This document shows positions 47,609-56,786 of a DNA stretch of 64,000 nt, piece by piece (the first letter of the stretch is position 1; each line of letters opens with the position of its first letter). Below the pieces are notes generated by a model that worked only from the letters and a program-made list of their open reading frames with translations, ran no database searches and was not told where the DNA came from. Made by a program: the position numbers and the translations under genes. The stretch spans positions 1 through 64,000 of the forward strand of contig CACMVA010000005.1 of assembly GCA_902617045.1 (NCBI GenBank), given 5' to 3'. The stretch comes from an uncultured SAR86 cluster bacterium (lineage in GTDB: Bacteria; Pseudomonadota; Gammaproteobacteria; Magnimaribacterales; D2472).

Positions 47609-48799
47609 ATGTTTTTTTCCAATAAAAATGTTCTTATCGGAGTGACTGGCGGCATTGCAGCTTATAAGTCTGCAGAAATTATTCGTCTTTTTAAAAAAGA
47701 CGGAGCTGATGTAAGAGTCGTTATGACTGAATCAGCTAAAGAATTTATAACCCCTTTAACTCTTCAAGCAATCTCAGGAAATGAGATACACGATTCTTTG
47801 CTTGATGCTAGAGCTGAGTCAGCTATGGGCCATATTGAATTAGCAAAGTGGGCTGACATAATATTGATAGCACCATGCACCGCAGAGACAATCTCAAAAA
47901 TTACTCATGGTAGAGCCGATGATTTAATTGGAGCAATACTTCTTGCTTCAAAAGCAAATAAATATATTGCCCCAGCAATGAATATGAATATGTGGACAGA
48001 TGAAAGTACTCAGGATAACTACAATACTCTACTAAAAAGAGATTTATCTTTTATTGGTCCTGGGATAGGTGAGCAAGCATGTGGAGATATAGGGCCTGGC
48101 AGAATGGAAGAACCTGACAAAATCATAGACTTCATAAAAAGTACATTTAAGTCTGGGCCTCTTTCTGGCAAGAATATAACAATAACAGCAGGTCCAACAA
48201 GAGAACAAATAGATCCAGTTAGATTTATTTCAAATAATAGTTCTGGAAAAATGGGATATGCATTAGCTGACGCAGCTATTGAAGCAGGAGCATTTGTAAA
48301 CTTAGTTAGTGGACCAGTATCAATAAAAGCAAATAAACATGCTAATTTAATAAAAGTTAATTCAGCTAAAGAAATGTTAGATAAAGTTGTTAAATCTATG
48401 AATGATTCAGATATTTTTATTGGATGTGCTGCTGTTTCAGATTTTAGACCATCTGGTTACTCAGATAGAAAAATTAAAAAAGAGGACATAAAAAATATTG
48501 ATATACACCTTAAAAAAAATGAAGATATTTTGAGCTACGTTGCCTCAAACTATCCTGAAGCATTCGTTATAGGATTTGCTGCTGAAACTGCTGATGTTAA
48601 TACAAATGCAAAGAAAAAACTTAAATCAAAGAATTTAAATATGATTATTTCAAATGATGTCTCGGATAAATCAATTGGTTTTGATGTTGATCATAACGAG
48701 GTAAATGTAATTACAAATAAAGAAACAATTTTTCTTAAAAAGGATAAAAAGATTAGAATAGCAAGAGAGATTTTTAAAATAATAGCTTCAAATATTTAA
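47609..48799 (+). CDS. coaBC: Bifunctional CoaBC: PPC decarboxylase / phosphopantothenate-cysteine ligase
   Basis: 396 aa. The N-terminal flavodoxin-like CoaC half begins VLIGVTGGIAAYKSAEIIR, contains PAMNMNMW and the catalytic Cys in QACGDIGPGRM. The C-terminal CoaB half begins ITITAGPTREQIDPVRFISNNSSGKMGYALA. It makes 4'-phosphopantetheine in coenzyme A synthesis. First gene of the run coaBC-panB-panC-panD. Confidence 0.96.
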   Translation: MFFSNKNVLIGVTGGIAAYKSAEIIRLFKKDGADVRVVMTESAKEFITPLTLQAISGNEIHDSLLDARAESAMGHIELAKWADIILIAPCTAETISKITHGRADDLIGAILLASKANKYIAPAMNMNMWTDESTQDNYNTLLKRDLSFIGPGIGEQACGDIGPGRMEEPDKIIDFIKSTFKSGPLSGKNITITAGPTREQIDPVRFISNNSSGKMGYALADAAIEAGAFVNLVSGPVSIKANKHANLIKVNSAKEMLDKVVKSMNDSDIFIGCAAVSDFRPSGYSDRKIKKEDIKNIDIHLKKNEDILSYVASNYPEAFVIGFAAETADVNTNAKKKLKSKNLNMIISNDVSDKSIGFDVDHNEVNVITNKETIFLKKDKKIRIAREIFKIIASNI

Positions 48800-48807
48800 T
48801 TTTCATT

Positions 48808-49623
48808 ATGTCAAGTAAGTCAGATTACAAATTAGTTACTTTAGATACTTTAAATAGATATAAAGAGAAAAATGAGAAATTTACATGTTTAACAGCCTAC
48901 GAATCAACAATGGCATCTGTTATTAGTAAAGCTGGTGTAGATATTATTTTAGTTGGTGATAGCTTAGGTATGGTAGTTCAGGGCCACGATAGCACTCTGC
49001 CTGTAACCATGGATCAGCTCGTTTACCACCTTGAGTGTGTTGTTAATGGCAATAACGGATCTCATATAATGGCTGATATGCCTTTTATGAGCTATGCAAC
49101 TGATGATCTCGGATTGGAAAATGCAAAAAGATTAATGCAAGCTGGTGCTAACTCAGTAAAGATTGAGGGTGGTGAATGGATTTCAAAAATGGCTAAAGCA
49201 CTTTCTGATAGAGGAATACCCGTTTGTGCTCATATGGGACTTACACCTCAAACAATTAACAGATTAGGAGGTCATAGAGTTCAAGGCAGAGACCCATCTC
49301 AGAAAGAAAAAATTATCAATGAAGCAATGTCACTTGAAAAAGCAGGCGCAGCCATGCTTTTGTTGGAGTGCGTTCCTGATGAGTTAGCTAAAGAAGTAAC
49401 TAAAGAATTAAAAATCCCAGTAATTGGTATAGGTGCTGGCGTTCATACCGATGGTCAAATTATGGTTGTTCATGACATGTTAGGAATATCATGTCTAGAT
49501 AACCCTCCCAAATTTGTAAAAAACTTTATGGAAGAATCCTCATCAATTAAAAATGCTATAGAGAACTATGTAAAAGAGGTTAAAAATCTTAAATTTCCAT
49601 CAGATGAATATACATTTAAATAA
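48808..49623 (+). CDS. panB: 3-methyl-2-oxobutanoate hydroxymethyltransferase
   Basis: 271 aa TIM-barrel with the signature TAYESTMASVISKAGVDIILVGDSLGMVVQGHDSTLPVT, VKIEGG, and IGIGAGVHTDGQIMV. Adds the hydroxymethyl group to ketoisovalerate, the first committed step to pantothenate, using methylene-tetrahydrofolate and Mg. panC starts 3 nt later. Confidence 0.97.
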   Translation: MSSKSDYKLVTLDTLNRYKEKNEKFTCLTAYESTMASVISKAGVDIILVGDSLGMVVQGHDSTLPVTMDQLVYHLECVVNGNNGSHIMADMPFMSYATDDLGLENAKRLMQAGANSVKIEGGEWISKMAKALSDRGIPVCAHMGLTPQTINRLGGHRVQGRDPSQKEKIINEAMSLEKAGAAMLLLECVPDELAKEVTKELKIPVIGIGAGVHTDGQIMVVHDMLGISCLDNPPKFVKNFMEESSSIKNAIENYVKEVKNLKFPSDEYTFK

Positions 49624-49625
49624 GA

Positions 49626-50444
49626 TTGAAAATTTATAACTCCATTTCAGAATTTACAAATATAAAAGATAACCTAACTGAACTAACTTTTGTACCAACA
49701 ATGGGAAACCTCCATCAAGGACATATCTCCCTGATAAATCTTGCAAAACAATATGAAAATGAAATTATTTCATCTATTTTTATAAATAGACTTCAATTTA
49801 ATGATAAAAATGATTATGAAAAATATCCTAAATCACTTGAAAGTGATATTGAGTTATTAGAAAAGAATGGTTGTGATCATCTTCTTATTCCTGATGAATC
49901 AATATTAGACGATATAAAATTAATAAAAGCTCCTTCAAAATCAAAAAAACTATGTGGAAAAAATAGACCAGGCCATTTTGATGGTGTTTTAACAATATTA
50001 AATAGATTTTTTAAATTAATTAATCCAAAAATATCAATATTTGGAAAGAAAGACTACCAGCAATTTTTGTTAGTTAAGGAATTTGTCATTAAAAATTACT
50101 CAAATATTAAAATTATTGGTGGTGATACAATAAGAGAAGATTCTGGACTAGCCTTATCTTCAAGAAATAACCTTTTATCAGAAAAGGAAAAAAATATTGC
50201 GTCATCTATATACAAAGTTCTGTGTGATATTAAGTCGTCTAAAAATTTATTAAATACAGAACTGTTGGATAATAAAAAAAAATATTTAACAAAATTAGGG
50301 TTTGAGGTTGATTATTTAACCATATGTGATGCTTCAACTCTTGAAGACAGTTTTTCAATTGATACAAACGATCTATTAGTTGCTGTTGCAGCAAAACTTG
50401 GTGAAGTAAGGTTAATAGATAATATTTTATTAACAAAACTTTAA
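49626..50444 (+). CDS. panC: Pantothenate synthetase
   Basis: 272 aa from a TTG codon that sits 3 nt after panB. The nucleotidyltransferase signature is VPTMGNLHQGHISLI, followed by NRLQFNDKNDYEKYP, KKLCGKNRPGHFDGV and FGKKDYQQFLLVKEFV; EDSGLALSSRNNLLS is the Ser-rich loop. Joins pantoate to beta-alanine using ATP. The C-terminal dimerisation part is typical in length. Confidence 0.96.
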   Translation: MKIYNSISEFTNIKDNLTELTFVPTMGNLHQGHISLINLAKQYENEIISSIFINRLQFNDKNDYEKYPKSLESDIELLEKNGCDHLLIPDESILDDIKLIKAPSKSKKLCGKNRPGHFDGVLTILNRFFKLINPKISIFGKKDYQQFLLVKEFVIKNYSNIKIIGGDTIREDSGLALSSRNNLLSEKEKNIASSIYKVLCDIKSSKNLLNTELLDNKKKYLTKLGFEVDYLTICDASTLEDSFSIDTNDLLVAVAAKLGEVRLIDNILLTKL

Positions 50445-50477
50445 TAATTTTTAATATTTCACTATACTTTCGTCCCT

Positions 50478-50867
50478 ATGAATAAAACATTACTAAAATC
50501 TAAACTTCATCGAATTAATGTCACACAAGTTGAGCTTGACTATGAAGGTTCATGTGCTGTCGATAGAGATTTCTTAAAATTAGCCGGTATGCAGGAATAC
50601 GAAAAAGTTGATGTTTACAATGTTACTAATGGTGAGAGATTTTCAACATACTTAATCTTAGCTGAAGCAGGATCAAAAACGTTATCTATAAATGGTGCAG
50701 CAGCCCACAAAGTTTCTATTGATGATGTTGTAATTATATGCACATATGGTTCATATGATGAGACAGAAGCCAAGACTCATATTCCAACATTAGTATATTT
50801 CGACAAAAGTAATAATGTGACAAAAGTGAAAAACACTATACCCGAGCAAAAACTTAAATCAGTTTAA
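50478..50867 (+). CDS. panD: Aspartate 1-decarboxylase (pyruvoyl)
   Basis: 129 aa. LHRINVTQVELDYEGSCAVDRDFL contains the Gly-Ser self-cleavage site (GSC) that creates the pyruvoyl cofactor; YNVTNGERFSTY and INGAAAH follow as in E. coli PanD. Supplies beta-alanine to panC. A TATACT hexamer just before the ATG suggests it can also be transcribed from its own promoter with almost no leader. Confidence 0.96.
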   Translation: MNKTLLKSKLHRINVTQVELDYEGSCAVDRDFLKLAGMQEYEKVDVYNVTNGERFSTYLILAEAGSKTLSINGAAAHKVSIDDVVIICTYGSYDETEAKTHIPTLVYFDKSNNVTKVKNTIPEQKLKSV

Positions 50868-50868
50868 T

Positions 50869-50979
50869 CTAAAAGATAAAATAGGTATCGCCAATAAAGA
50901 AACCGCAAAAGAAAAAAGCAAGTGCCCATAGGGGTTCGTTTTTACAGAAATCAATTAACTTTTCAATGTAATCGTTCAT
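50869..50979 (-). CDS. Candidate 36-aa membrane microprotein
   Basis: Not in the ORF track. Minus strand ATG at 50979 reads MNDYIEKLIDFCKNEPLW, then a hydrophobic helix ALAFFFCGFFIGDTYFIF and stop. Its stop lies 1 nt from the panD stop on the other strand, the same tight convergent packing seen at every other convergent pair in the window. Downstream on the strand of tRNA-Arg(ACG) and trm112. No clear Shine-Dalgarno; function unknown. Confidence 0.45.
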   Translation of the reverse strand: MNDYIEKLIDFCKNEPLWALAFFFCGFFIGDTYFIF

Positions 50980-51023
50980 AGCTATTGTTATGCAATTTAC
51001 ATACCAATACACTTACAGACGAT

Positions 51024-51101
51024 TGGCGCGCCCGGAGAGATTCGAACTCCCGACCTCTTGGTTCGTAGCCAAGCACTCTAATCCAACTGAGCTACGGGCG
51101 C
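51024..51101 (-). tRNA. tRNA-Arg (ACG)
   Basis: Minus-strand cloverleaf: acceptor GCGCCCG/CGGGCGC, discriminator G and encoded CCA, D-arm TAGCTCAGTTGG, anticodon stem CTTGG/CCAAG with loop CTACGAA giving ACG (read as ICG after deamination), T-loop TTCGAAT. Lies 5 bp after the trm112 stop, same strand. Confidence 0.95.
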
Positions 51102-51106
51102 GATTA

Positions 51107-51277
51107 CTAAACTTTGCGTGCTTCTTCTGGAAGCATTACAGGAATACCATCTCTAATTGGATAAGCCAAACCGGATTCTTTACAAATTAACTCATTTGTA
51201 CTTTCATCGTATGACAGTGTTTTTTTTGAAACCGGACACACTAATATTTCTAGTAATGTTTTATCTATGGTTGTCAT
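51107..51277 (-). CDS. Trm112-family small zinc-ribbon-like protein (YcaR)
   Basis: 56 aa from the ATG at 51277; the track's start at 51334 lengthens it by an unlikely leader. [16 protein letters not shown] and [25 protein letters not shown] match bacterial Trm112 proteins, which activate methyltransferases. The second Cys of the CPxC pair is Ser here, as in several other bacterial members, so zinc binding is doubtful. tRNA-Arg follows immediately and may be processed from the same transcript. Confidence 0.9.
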   Translation of the reverse strand: MTTIDKTLLEILVCPVSKKTLSYDESTNELICKESGLAYPIRDGIPVMLPEEARKV

Positions 51278-51351
51278 AGCAGGAAAGTATACATGATGAA
51301 TGAATTTTTGTTTATATATGTTATCTTTAACCAAAATATATTCTCAATATT

Positions 51352-52110
51352 ATGGATTCTCTTGAATTATTGGCTTTAAATCATTTTCCTTTAGTTGAAC
51401 CAGGTGATGACCTGTCATCAATTATATTTGATTCCATTAAGGACAATGAATTGATAATTAATAAGAACGACGTTATTGTAATAGCTCAAAAAATTGTATC
51501 AAAAGCTGAAAATAGATATGTAAATTTGAAAACAATTGAAATATCTGAAGAAGCAAAAGATTTATCAAAAAAACTGAAAAAAGATGAAGGATTAGTTCAA
51601 GCCATAATGAATGAATCTAATAAAATATTATCTACAAAAAAAAATGTCATTATTGTTGAGCACAAATTAGGATTTATAAATATTAACGCAGGCATAGACC
51701 TTTCAAATGTACCTAGTGAAAATCTTGCTCTTTTATTACCTAAAAATCCAAAAAAAAGTGCAAAAGATCTTCAAAACAGTTTGTCAAAAAAATTAAATAA
51801 AAAAATATCAATAATAATTACTGACTCAATGACTAGACCTTATAGATCGGGTGTAATCAATTTTGCATTAGCAAGTCATAACATCCAGAGTCTTGTCGAT
51901 CTCAAAGGCAATAAAGATATTTATGGAAAAAAACTTAGAGGAACTGAAGTAGCTGTTGCTGATGAACTGGCATCTGCAGCAGGTTTATTAATGGGTCAAA
52001 GTAATGAAAAAAAGCCTGTTGTTTTAATCAAAGGTTTCAAACAAGATGGTTCTGAAACAAACGATGCATTTGATTTGATTGTGACTGAAAAAGAAGATCT
52101 ATACAGGTAA
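51352..52110 (+). CDS. cofE: Coenzyme F420-0:L-glutamate ligase homologue
   Basis: 252 aa, normal CofE length. Landmarks: GDDLSSIIFDSI, NDVIVIAQKIVSKAENRYV, the TDSMTRPYRSGV region equal to SDTxGRPWRxG of CofE, LVDLKGNKDIYGKKLRGTEVAVADELASAAGLLMGQ, and VVLIKGF. Members add glutamates to F420-0 using GTP. No other F420 gene is in the window; without them the physiological substrate is inferred. It is followed by pdxJ after 23 nt. Confidence 0.88.
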   Translation: MDSLELLALNHFPLVEPGDDLSSIIFDSIKDNELIINKNDVIVIAQKIVSKAENRYVNLKTIEISEEAKDLSKKLKKDEGLVQAIMNESNKILSTKKNVIIVEHKLGFININAGIDLSNVPSENLALLLPKNPKKSAKDLQNSLSKKLNKKISIIITDSMTRPYRSGVINFALASHNIQSLVDLKGNKDIYGKKLRGTEVAVADELASAAGLLMGQSNEKKPVVLIKGFKQDGSETNDAFDLIVTEKEDLYR

Positions 52111-52133
52111 TATTTGAAATATATAATTAACAA

Positions 52134-52877
52134 ATGAAATTAAGCGTAAATCTTAATAAAATTGCTCTTCTTAGAAACGCACGAGGCGAGAATTATCCTC
52201 AAATAGAATACTTTGCCAATAAGGCTATTGATCTTGGAGTTGATGGGTTAACACTTCATCCAAGACCCGATCATAGACACGCAACTAGTGATGACGTCAT
52301 TAATATTTCTAAATTATCAAAGGCTAGGGGTGTTGAATTCAATATTGAAGGAAATCCATTCTCGAAACCAAATAAAGAATTCATTGGTTTTTGTGAATTG
52401 ACTGAAATCATAAAGCCTGAACAAATAACCTTAGTTCCTGATGCTATTGATCAAATTACTTCTGATCATGGATGGTCTTCTGGTTCACATGATTTAGAAT
52501 TAAAAAACTTGATACATTCACTAAAAGAAAACTCAAATGATGCCCAAATTAGTTTATTTATTGATAATATTGAAGGTGTAGACTATGCGGCTGAAATGGG
52601 TGCTAATTTGATAGAAATTCATACCGGTGCTTTTGCAAAAGCTATAAATGATAAAAATTTATCTATAATAGACGAAATAAAAAAAATTATTGATCATGCT
52701 ATAAGTTTAAATTTAAAAATCAATGCAGGTCATGATTTAAATCTAAATAACTTACATTATTTAGTTGAAATGGGTAATATTAATGAGGTATCTATTGGAC
52801 ATGCTATTGTAGTAGATTCTCTTCATTATGGTTTTGAGGAAACAATATCTAAATATTTAGAAATTATTAGGAAATAA
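52134..52877 (+). CDS. pdxJ: Pyridoxine 5'-phosphate synthase
   Basis: 247 aa TIM-barrel. LSVNLNKIALLRNARGENYP is the family start, GLTLHPRPDHRH the phosphate/substrate loop, FNIEGNP and ITLVPD follow, and VEIHTG-type IEIHTGAFAKA and INAGHDLNLNNL complete it. Condenses deoxyxylulose 5-phosphate with amino-acetone phosphate to make vitamin B6. grxD follows after a single base. Confidence 0.96.
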   Translation: MKLSVNLNKIALLRNARGENYPQIEYFANKAIDLGVDGLTLHPRPDHRHATSDDVINISKLSKARGVEFNIEGNPFSKPNKEFIGFCELTEIIKPEQITLVPDAIDQITSDHGWSSGSHDLELKNLIHSLKENSNDAQISLFIDNIEGVDYAAEMGANLIEIHTGAFAKAINDKNLSIIDEIKKIIDHAISLNLKINAGHDLNLNNLHYLVEMGNINEVSIGHAIVVDSLHYGFEETISKYLEIIRK

Positions 52878-52878
52878 A

Positions 52879-53193
52879 ATGGATATAGAAGAAAAACTTA
52901 AAGAACAAATTAAAGAGAATGACATATTGATTTATATGAAAGGTACTCCATATGAACCAAGATGTGGTTTTTCAGCTAGAACTGTTCAAACATTGATTGA
53001 ATGCGAATCACAATTTAGTTATGTAGATGTATTAGAAAATGATGATGTCAGAGTAGCATTGCCCAAAGTTTCAGATTGGCCTACCTTCCCACAGGTATTT
53101 ATTAAGGGAAATCTTGTAGGAGGTGCTGATATTATTGCTCAAATGCATGAAAATGGTGAGTTAAAAAAACTCATAGATTCAGTAGAATCTTAA
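52879..53193 (+). CDS. grxD: Monothiol glutaredoxin (CGFS type)
   Basis: 104 aa with the CGFS active site (EPRCGFSARTVQTL), WPTFPQVFIKGNLVGGADII and the glutathione-binding LVGG. Shuttles [2Fe-2S] clusters with BolA-type partners (a bolA lies at 26.2 kb). The stop shares TTAA with rnt on the opposite strand. Confidence 0.96.
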   Translation: MDIEEKLKEQIKENDILIYMKGTPYEPRCGFSARTVQTLIECESQFSYVDVLENDDVRVALPKVSDWPTFPQVFIKGNLVGGADIIAQMHENGELKKLIDSVES

Positions 53194-53774
53194 AAATCAA
53201 AATTATTAATAATTTTACAGAAAACTTCAGCTGTCACTTTAGTATCATATGCAGCAGAATGAGCTTCATCATTATCGTATTCAATTGACAACTTTTCGCA
53301 TATTCTAGCAAGAACAGTTTGGCCTGTTGCAAGGACACCTAAAGAAACAGTGTCTATTACAGAAAACTTATGAAATGGAGTTTTTGTTATGTTATTCCTT
53401 ATTACAGATGCATCTAGAAAAGATTTGTCAAAATGTGCATTATGACCAACTAATATAGCTCTTGAGCATTCATATTTATTTCTCGCTTTGTTAATAATTT
53501 TAAATAAATCTTGAAGAGCATCCTTTTCAAGAACAGCTTTCCTTAATGGATGATCTAACTTAATTTTTGTAAATTCAAGTGATTCCTTTTCAACAATAGA
53601 TCCTTCAAAAGGCTGAATATGATGTCTAAATGTTTCGCCAGGTACAAATTTATTCTCTTTTTCTTCAATGAGGGTAATGGCAATCTCTAAAATTGCATTT
53701 ACTTCTGGATCAAAACCCCCAGTTTCAATATCTACAACTACAGGAAGATATTTTCTAAATCTATTTTTTAACAC
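53190..53774 (-). CDS. rnt: Ribonuclease T
   Basis: 194 aa from a GTG at 53774 that overlaps the previous gene by 14 nt; the track's TTG at 53816 would overlap by 56 nt and is less likely. DEDDh exonuclease: VVVDIETGGFDP (DxE), LVGHNAHFDKSFLD (ND), and EAHSAAYDTKVTAEVF (H and final D). LEFTKIKLDHPLR and FSVIDTVSLGVLATGQTVL match E. coli RNase T. Trims tRNA CCA ends and other RNA 3' ends. Confidence 0.93.
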   Translation of the reverse strand: MLKNRFRKYLPVVVDIETGGFDPEVNAILEIAITLIEEKENKFVPGETFRHHIQPFEGSIVEKESLEFTKIKLDHPLRKAVLEKDALQDLFKIINKARNKYECSRAILVGHNAHFDKSFLDASVIRNNITKTPFHKFSVIDTVSLGVLATGQTVLARICEKLSIEYDNDEAHSAAYDTKVTAEVFCKIINNFDF

Positions 53775-54798
53775 CAAGTTTTTCTTGTAATTTTGAATTT
53801 GAAGTTGTGTAACCAAAAGGGACTCTTTCTCCGGGATAGATCCTTTTGTAGGCCTCTTGAACTGCTAATGTAGTTTCATGAAAACCAGATAAAATTAAAT
53901 CAAGTTTTCCAGGATAGTCATTGATATCTCCAACAGCAAATATTCCTTCTTTTGACGTTTGATAGTTTTCTGTATTTACTTGTATTTTTTTTCCGTTTAA
54001 ATCAATGTTCCAATCAAGTATTGGACCAAGTTTTTTATTGAGACCAAAAAGAAATAATAATTCATCTGCTTCATAAGACTCAATTTCATTAGTTTCAAAG
54101 TTCTTTAAAGTTATAGAATCTACTTTTTTATCTCCAATAATTGAATCAATAAGATATGGAGTAAGTAAATTAACCTTATTTTCTTTCACTAAATTTCTCA
54201 TGAGCTCTTCAGTATGTTGTGCTCCTCTAAATGCATCTCTTCTGTGTACTAGGCTTATGGATTTTGCAATCTTAGATAATTCAACTGTCCAATCAAGTGC
54301 TGAATCACCGCCGCCAAATATAAAAATATTTTTATCTTTATATTTGTCAACAGACCTAACTGCATATTCAACACCATTTGTAAGAAATTTATCCGGATCC
54401 TCAATATTTGGAGGTCTCCTTGGCTCAAAAGATCCAGCTCCAGCTGCAATAAAAATATTTTTTGAAAAAAATTCTTTTTCTTCAGTTGTTTTAACCTTCC
54501 AAAAATTATCATCTTCATGTTTAATTTCTTCAATTGAATCAACCCTTTCTGAAAGATGTAATTCATAGTCAAAAGGCTTAATTTGTTCTAAAAGAGCGTC
54601 AACATGTTCTTGAGCAGTTTGAAATGGAACACCTGGAATATCGTATATTGGTTTTTCAGGATATAACTCAGCACATTGACCCCCAGGTTTATCAAGATTA
54701 TCAATAAGCGTACAATTTAATCCAAGTAATCCAGCTTCAAAGACCGTAAATAATCCAACTGGACCTGCACCAATTATAATTATGTCAGTTTTAACCAT
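53761..54798 (-). CDS. Ferredoxin/flavodoxin-NADP reductase, thioredoxin-reductase-like
   Basis: 345 aa. FAD motif IIIIGAGPVGLFTVFEAG, then DKPGGQCAELYPEKPIYDIPG typical of the TrxR-like ferredoxin-NADP reductases (YumC type), NADPH motif FIFGGGDSALDW and the C-terminal FAD segment IFAVGDINDYPG. The CxxC redox pair of thioredoxin reductases is absent, as expected. Its start touches the metG stop (both include base 54798), so it is translated from the metG transcript. Confidence 0.92.
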   Translation of the reverse strand: MVKTDIIIIGAGPVGLFTVFEAGLLGLNCTLIDNLDKPGGQCAELYPEKPIYDIPGVPFQTAQEHVDALLEQIKPFDYELHLSERVDSIEEIKHEDDNFWKVKTTEEKEFFSKNIFIAAGAGSFEPRRPPNIEDPDKFLTNGVEYAVRSVDKYKDKNIFIFGGGDSALDWTVELSKIAKSISLVHRRDAFRGAQHTEELMRNLVKENKVNLLTPYLIDSIIGDKKVDSITLKNFETNEIESYEADELLFLFGLNKKLGPILDWNIDLNGKKIQVNTENYQTSKEGIFAVGDINDYPGKLDLILSGFHETTLAVQEAYKRIYPGERVPFGYTTSNSKLQEKLGVKK

Positions 54799-56750
54799 TA
54801 TCTTACCTTCATCCCAGGTTTTGCACCTTCATCTGGTGAAACTAGATAAATACCTTCATCATTACTAGAGGCAAGCACCATTCCCTCAGATATTCCAAAT
54901 TTCATTTTTCTCGGCTCTAAATTATTGACTAAAACAATATACTTATCAGTAAGATCTTCAGGTTTGTAAGCACTTTTAATTCCAGCAAATACATTTCTTG
55001 TTCCTAAATCTCCAACATCTAAAGTTAGTTGAAGCAGCTTATCAGCCCCTTCAACGTCATCTGCCTTGATGATTTTAGCAACTCTTAAATCAACAGCTGA
55101 AAATTGATCAATATTAATTAAATTTACATTATCCATATTTTCTTCCTCAGGAATTATTATTTTTTCAAGTCTATTTAGCAATGGTTTGTAATCATTTATT
55201 TTTGTTATTGCTTCATCAACATTATTCATTGAAACTTTCTTAATATTTAAGAATTTAAATGCTTCATTGGTAATACTGGGTATGATTGGATGAAGATATA
55301 AAGATAAAATATAAAAAGCTTTTATTGCAGTTGAACTTATATCAACTGCTTCATCTATTTCTTTTTTCCATGGAGTTTGCTCATTTATATATTTATTAAC
55401 ATCATCAGCTAAATCCATAATAATTCTAATTAATTTTGAATATTCTCTAGATTCATACAAGGACACAACTTTATCTTTTTTAGAGACTAAATTGTCAAGA
55501 ATATTTTTATCAATACTTGTTGATAAGATATTATTATTATTCTTTAAGAATGAAGCAGATCTTGATGCAATGTTTAAATACTTGCCAACTAAATCAGAAT
55601 TTATCCTTTGAACATAATCATCAAAGTTTAAATCTATATCCTCAACTTTGTTATTAAGTTTAGCTGCAAAGTAATATCTCAAAGTTTCAGGATTCGTAAT
55701 CTCAGCAAATTCTTTTGCTAATATACCTGTACCTTTTGACTTAGACATTTTTTCACCATTTATGGTTAAAAAACCATGAACATTGATTCCACTTGGTAAT
55801 TTGAGGTTTGCTGCACTCAATAACGCTGGCCAAAATAACCCATGAAAATAAGCAATATCTTTTCCAATAAAATGATAAATCTCATATTTAGAATTTTCGG
55901 ACCATAAATCTTGCATATTCAATTTATTTTTTTCTGCCCAGTTAGAGATTGATGCTAAATAACCTATAGGTGCATCTACCCACACATAAAAGTATTTATT
56001 TTCTTCTCCAGGTATTTCAAAACCAAAATAGGGTGCATCTCGAGAAATATCCCATTTTTTTAAGTCATCATTTAACCATTCGTTTAACTTATTTTTAATT
56101 GATTCCTGAAGATCTACATTTTTTAAAAAGTCTTTAAGCATTTTATTCTTTTGAGGTAGATCAAAAAATATATGCTCACTTTCTTTCTTAATTGGAGCTG
56201 TATTTGAGATAATTGATATTGGTTTTTTAACATCAAGTACGTTGTAGGAAGCTCCACATACACCACAATTGTCACCATTCTGATCTTCAGCACCACATTT
56301 TGGGCATGTTCCTTTTATAAATCTATCGGAAAGAAACATTTCTTCTTTTTCGTCATAGTATTGTTCAATATTTGCTTTAGAAATTAAATTATTATTTTTA
56401 GCGCATTCATATATATATTCTGAATATTTTCTATTTTCATCGCTATGTGTTGAGTAAAAATTTGTAAAATTTATTCCATAAAGTTCATATGAGGATTTAT
56501 GGTCTTTATAAACATCAGAAATTAATTCTTCTGGCTTTATACCCATTTCATTAGCTTTCAACATAACTGGTGTTCCATGAGTATCATCAGCACAAAAGAA
56601 TAGGCATTCGTTACCATTAAAGTTTTGAAATCTAGTCCAAATATCTGTTTGAACAGCTTCAAGAATATGTCCTAAGTGCAGTGGTGCATTTGCATAAGGC
56701 AAAGCTTGAGTGACAAGTATTTTTCTTTTAGTTTTTTTAGAATTGTCCAT
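54798..56750 (-). CDS. metG: Methionyl-tRNA synthetase
   Basis: 650 aa. Class I motifs: HLGH in [14 protein letters not shown] and KMSKSKGTG. The knob has two zinc-type pairs, [18 protein letters not shown], with all four Cys kept. The C-terminal EMAP-II-like tRNA-binding domain starts near [17 protein letters not shown] and includes [32 protein letters not shown]. Charges tRNA-Met. Divergent from apbC by 36 bp. Confidence 0.97.
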   Translation of the reverse strand: MDNSKKTKRKILVTQALPYANAPLHLGHILEAVQTDIWTRFQNFNGNECLFFCADDTHGTPVMLKANEMGIKPEELISDVYKDHKSSYELYGINFTNFYSTHSDENRKYSEYIYECAKNNNLISKANIEQYYDEKEEMFLSDRFIKGTCPKCGAEDQNGDNCGVCGASYNVLDVKKPISIISNTAPIKKESEHIFFDLPQKNKMLKDFLKNVDLQESIKNKLNEWLNDDLKKWDISRDAPYFGFEIPGEENKYFYVWVDAPIGYLASISNWAEKNKLNMQDLWSENSKYEIYHFIGKDIAYFHGLFWPALLSAANLKLPSGINVHGFLTINGEKMSKSKGTGILAKEFAEITNPETLRYYFAAKLNNKVEDIDLNFDDYVQRINSDLVGKYLNIASRSASFLKNNNNILSTSIDKNILDNLVSKKDKVVSLYESREYSKLIRIIMDLADDVNKYINEQTPWKKEIDEAVDISSTAIKAFYILSLYLHPIIPSITNEAFKFLNIKKVSMNNVDEAITKINDYKPLLNRLEKIIIPEEENMDNVNLINIDQFSAVDLRVAKIIKADDVEGADKLLQLTLDVGDLGTRNVFAGIKSAYKPEDLTDKYIVLVNNLEPRKMKFGISEGMVLASSNDEGIYLVSPDEGAKPGMKVR

Positions 56751-56786
56751 TTATTATCTGTATTATATGTGAAAATATTACTTAAT

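Noticed and set aside
50990-51190. 66-aa plus-strand ORF
   Set aside because: It runs antisense through tRNA-Arg(ACG) and the end of trm112, with residues such as RRLARPERFELPT that are the well-known false translation of tRNA genes.
56676-56786. N-terminal extension of the apbC ORF
   Set aside because: It overlaps the start of metG on the other strand and precedes the proper Mrp start MPIKKIIALGS; the ATG at 56787 is used.
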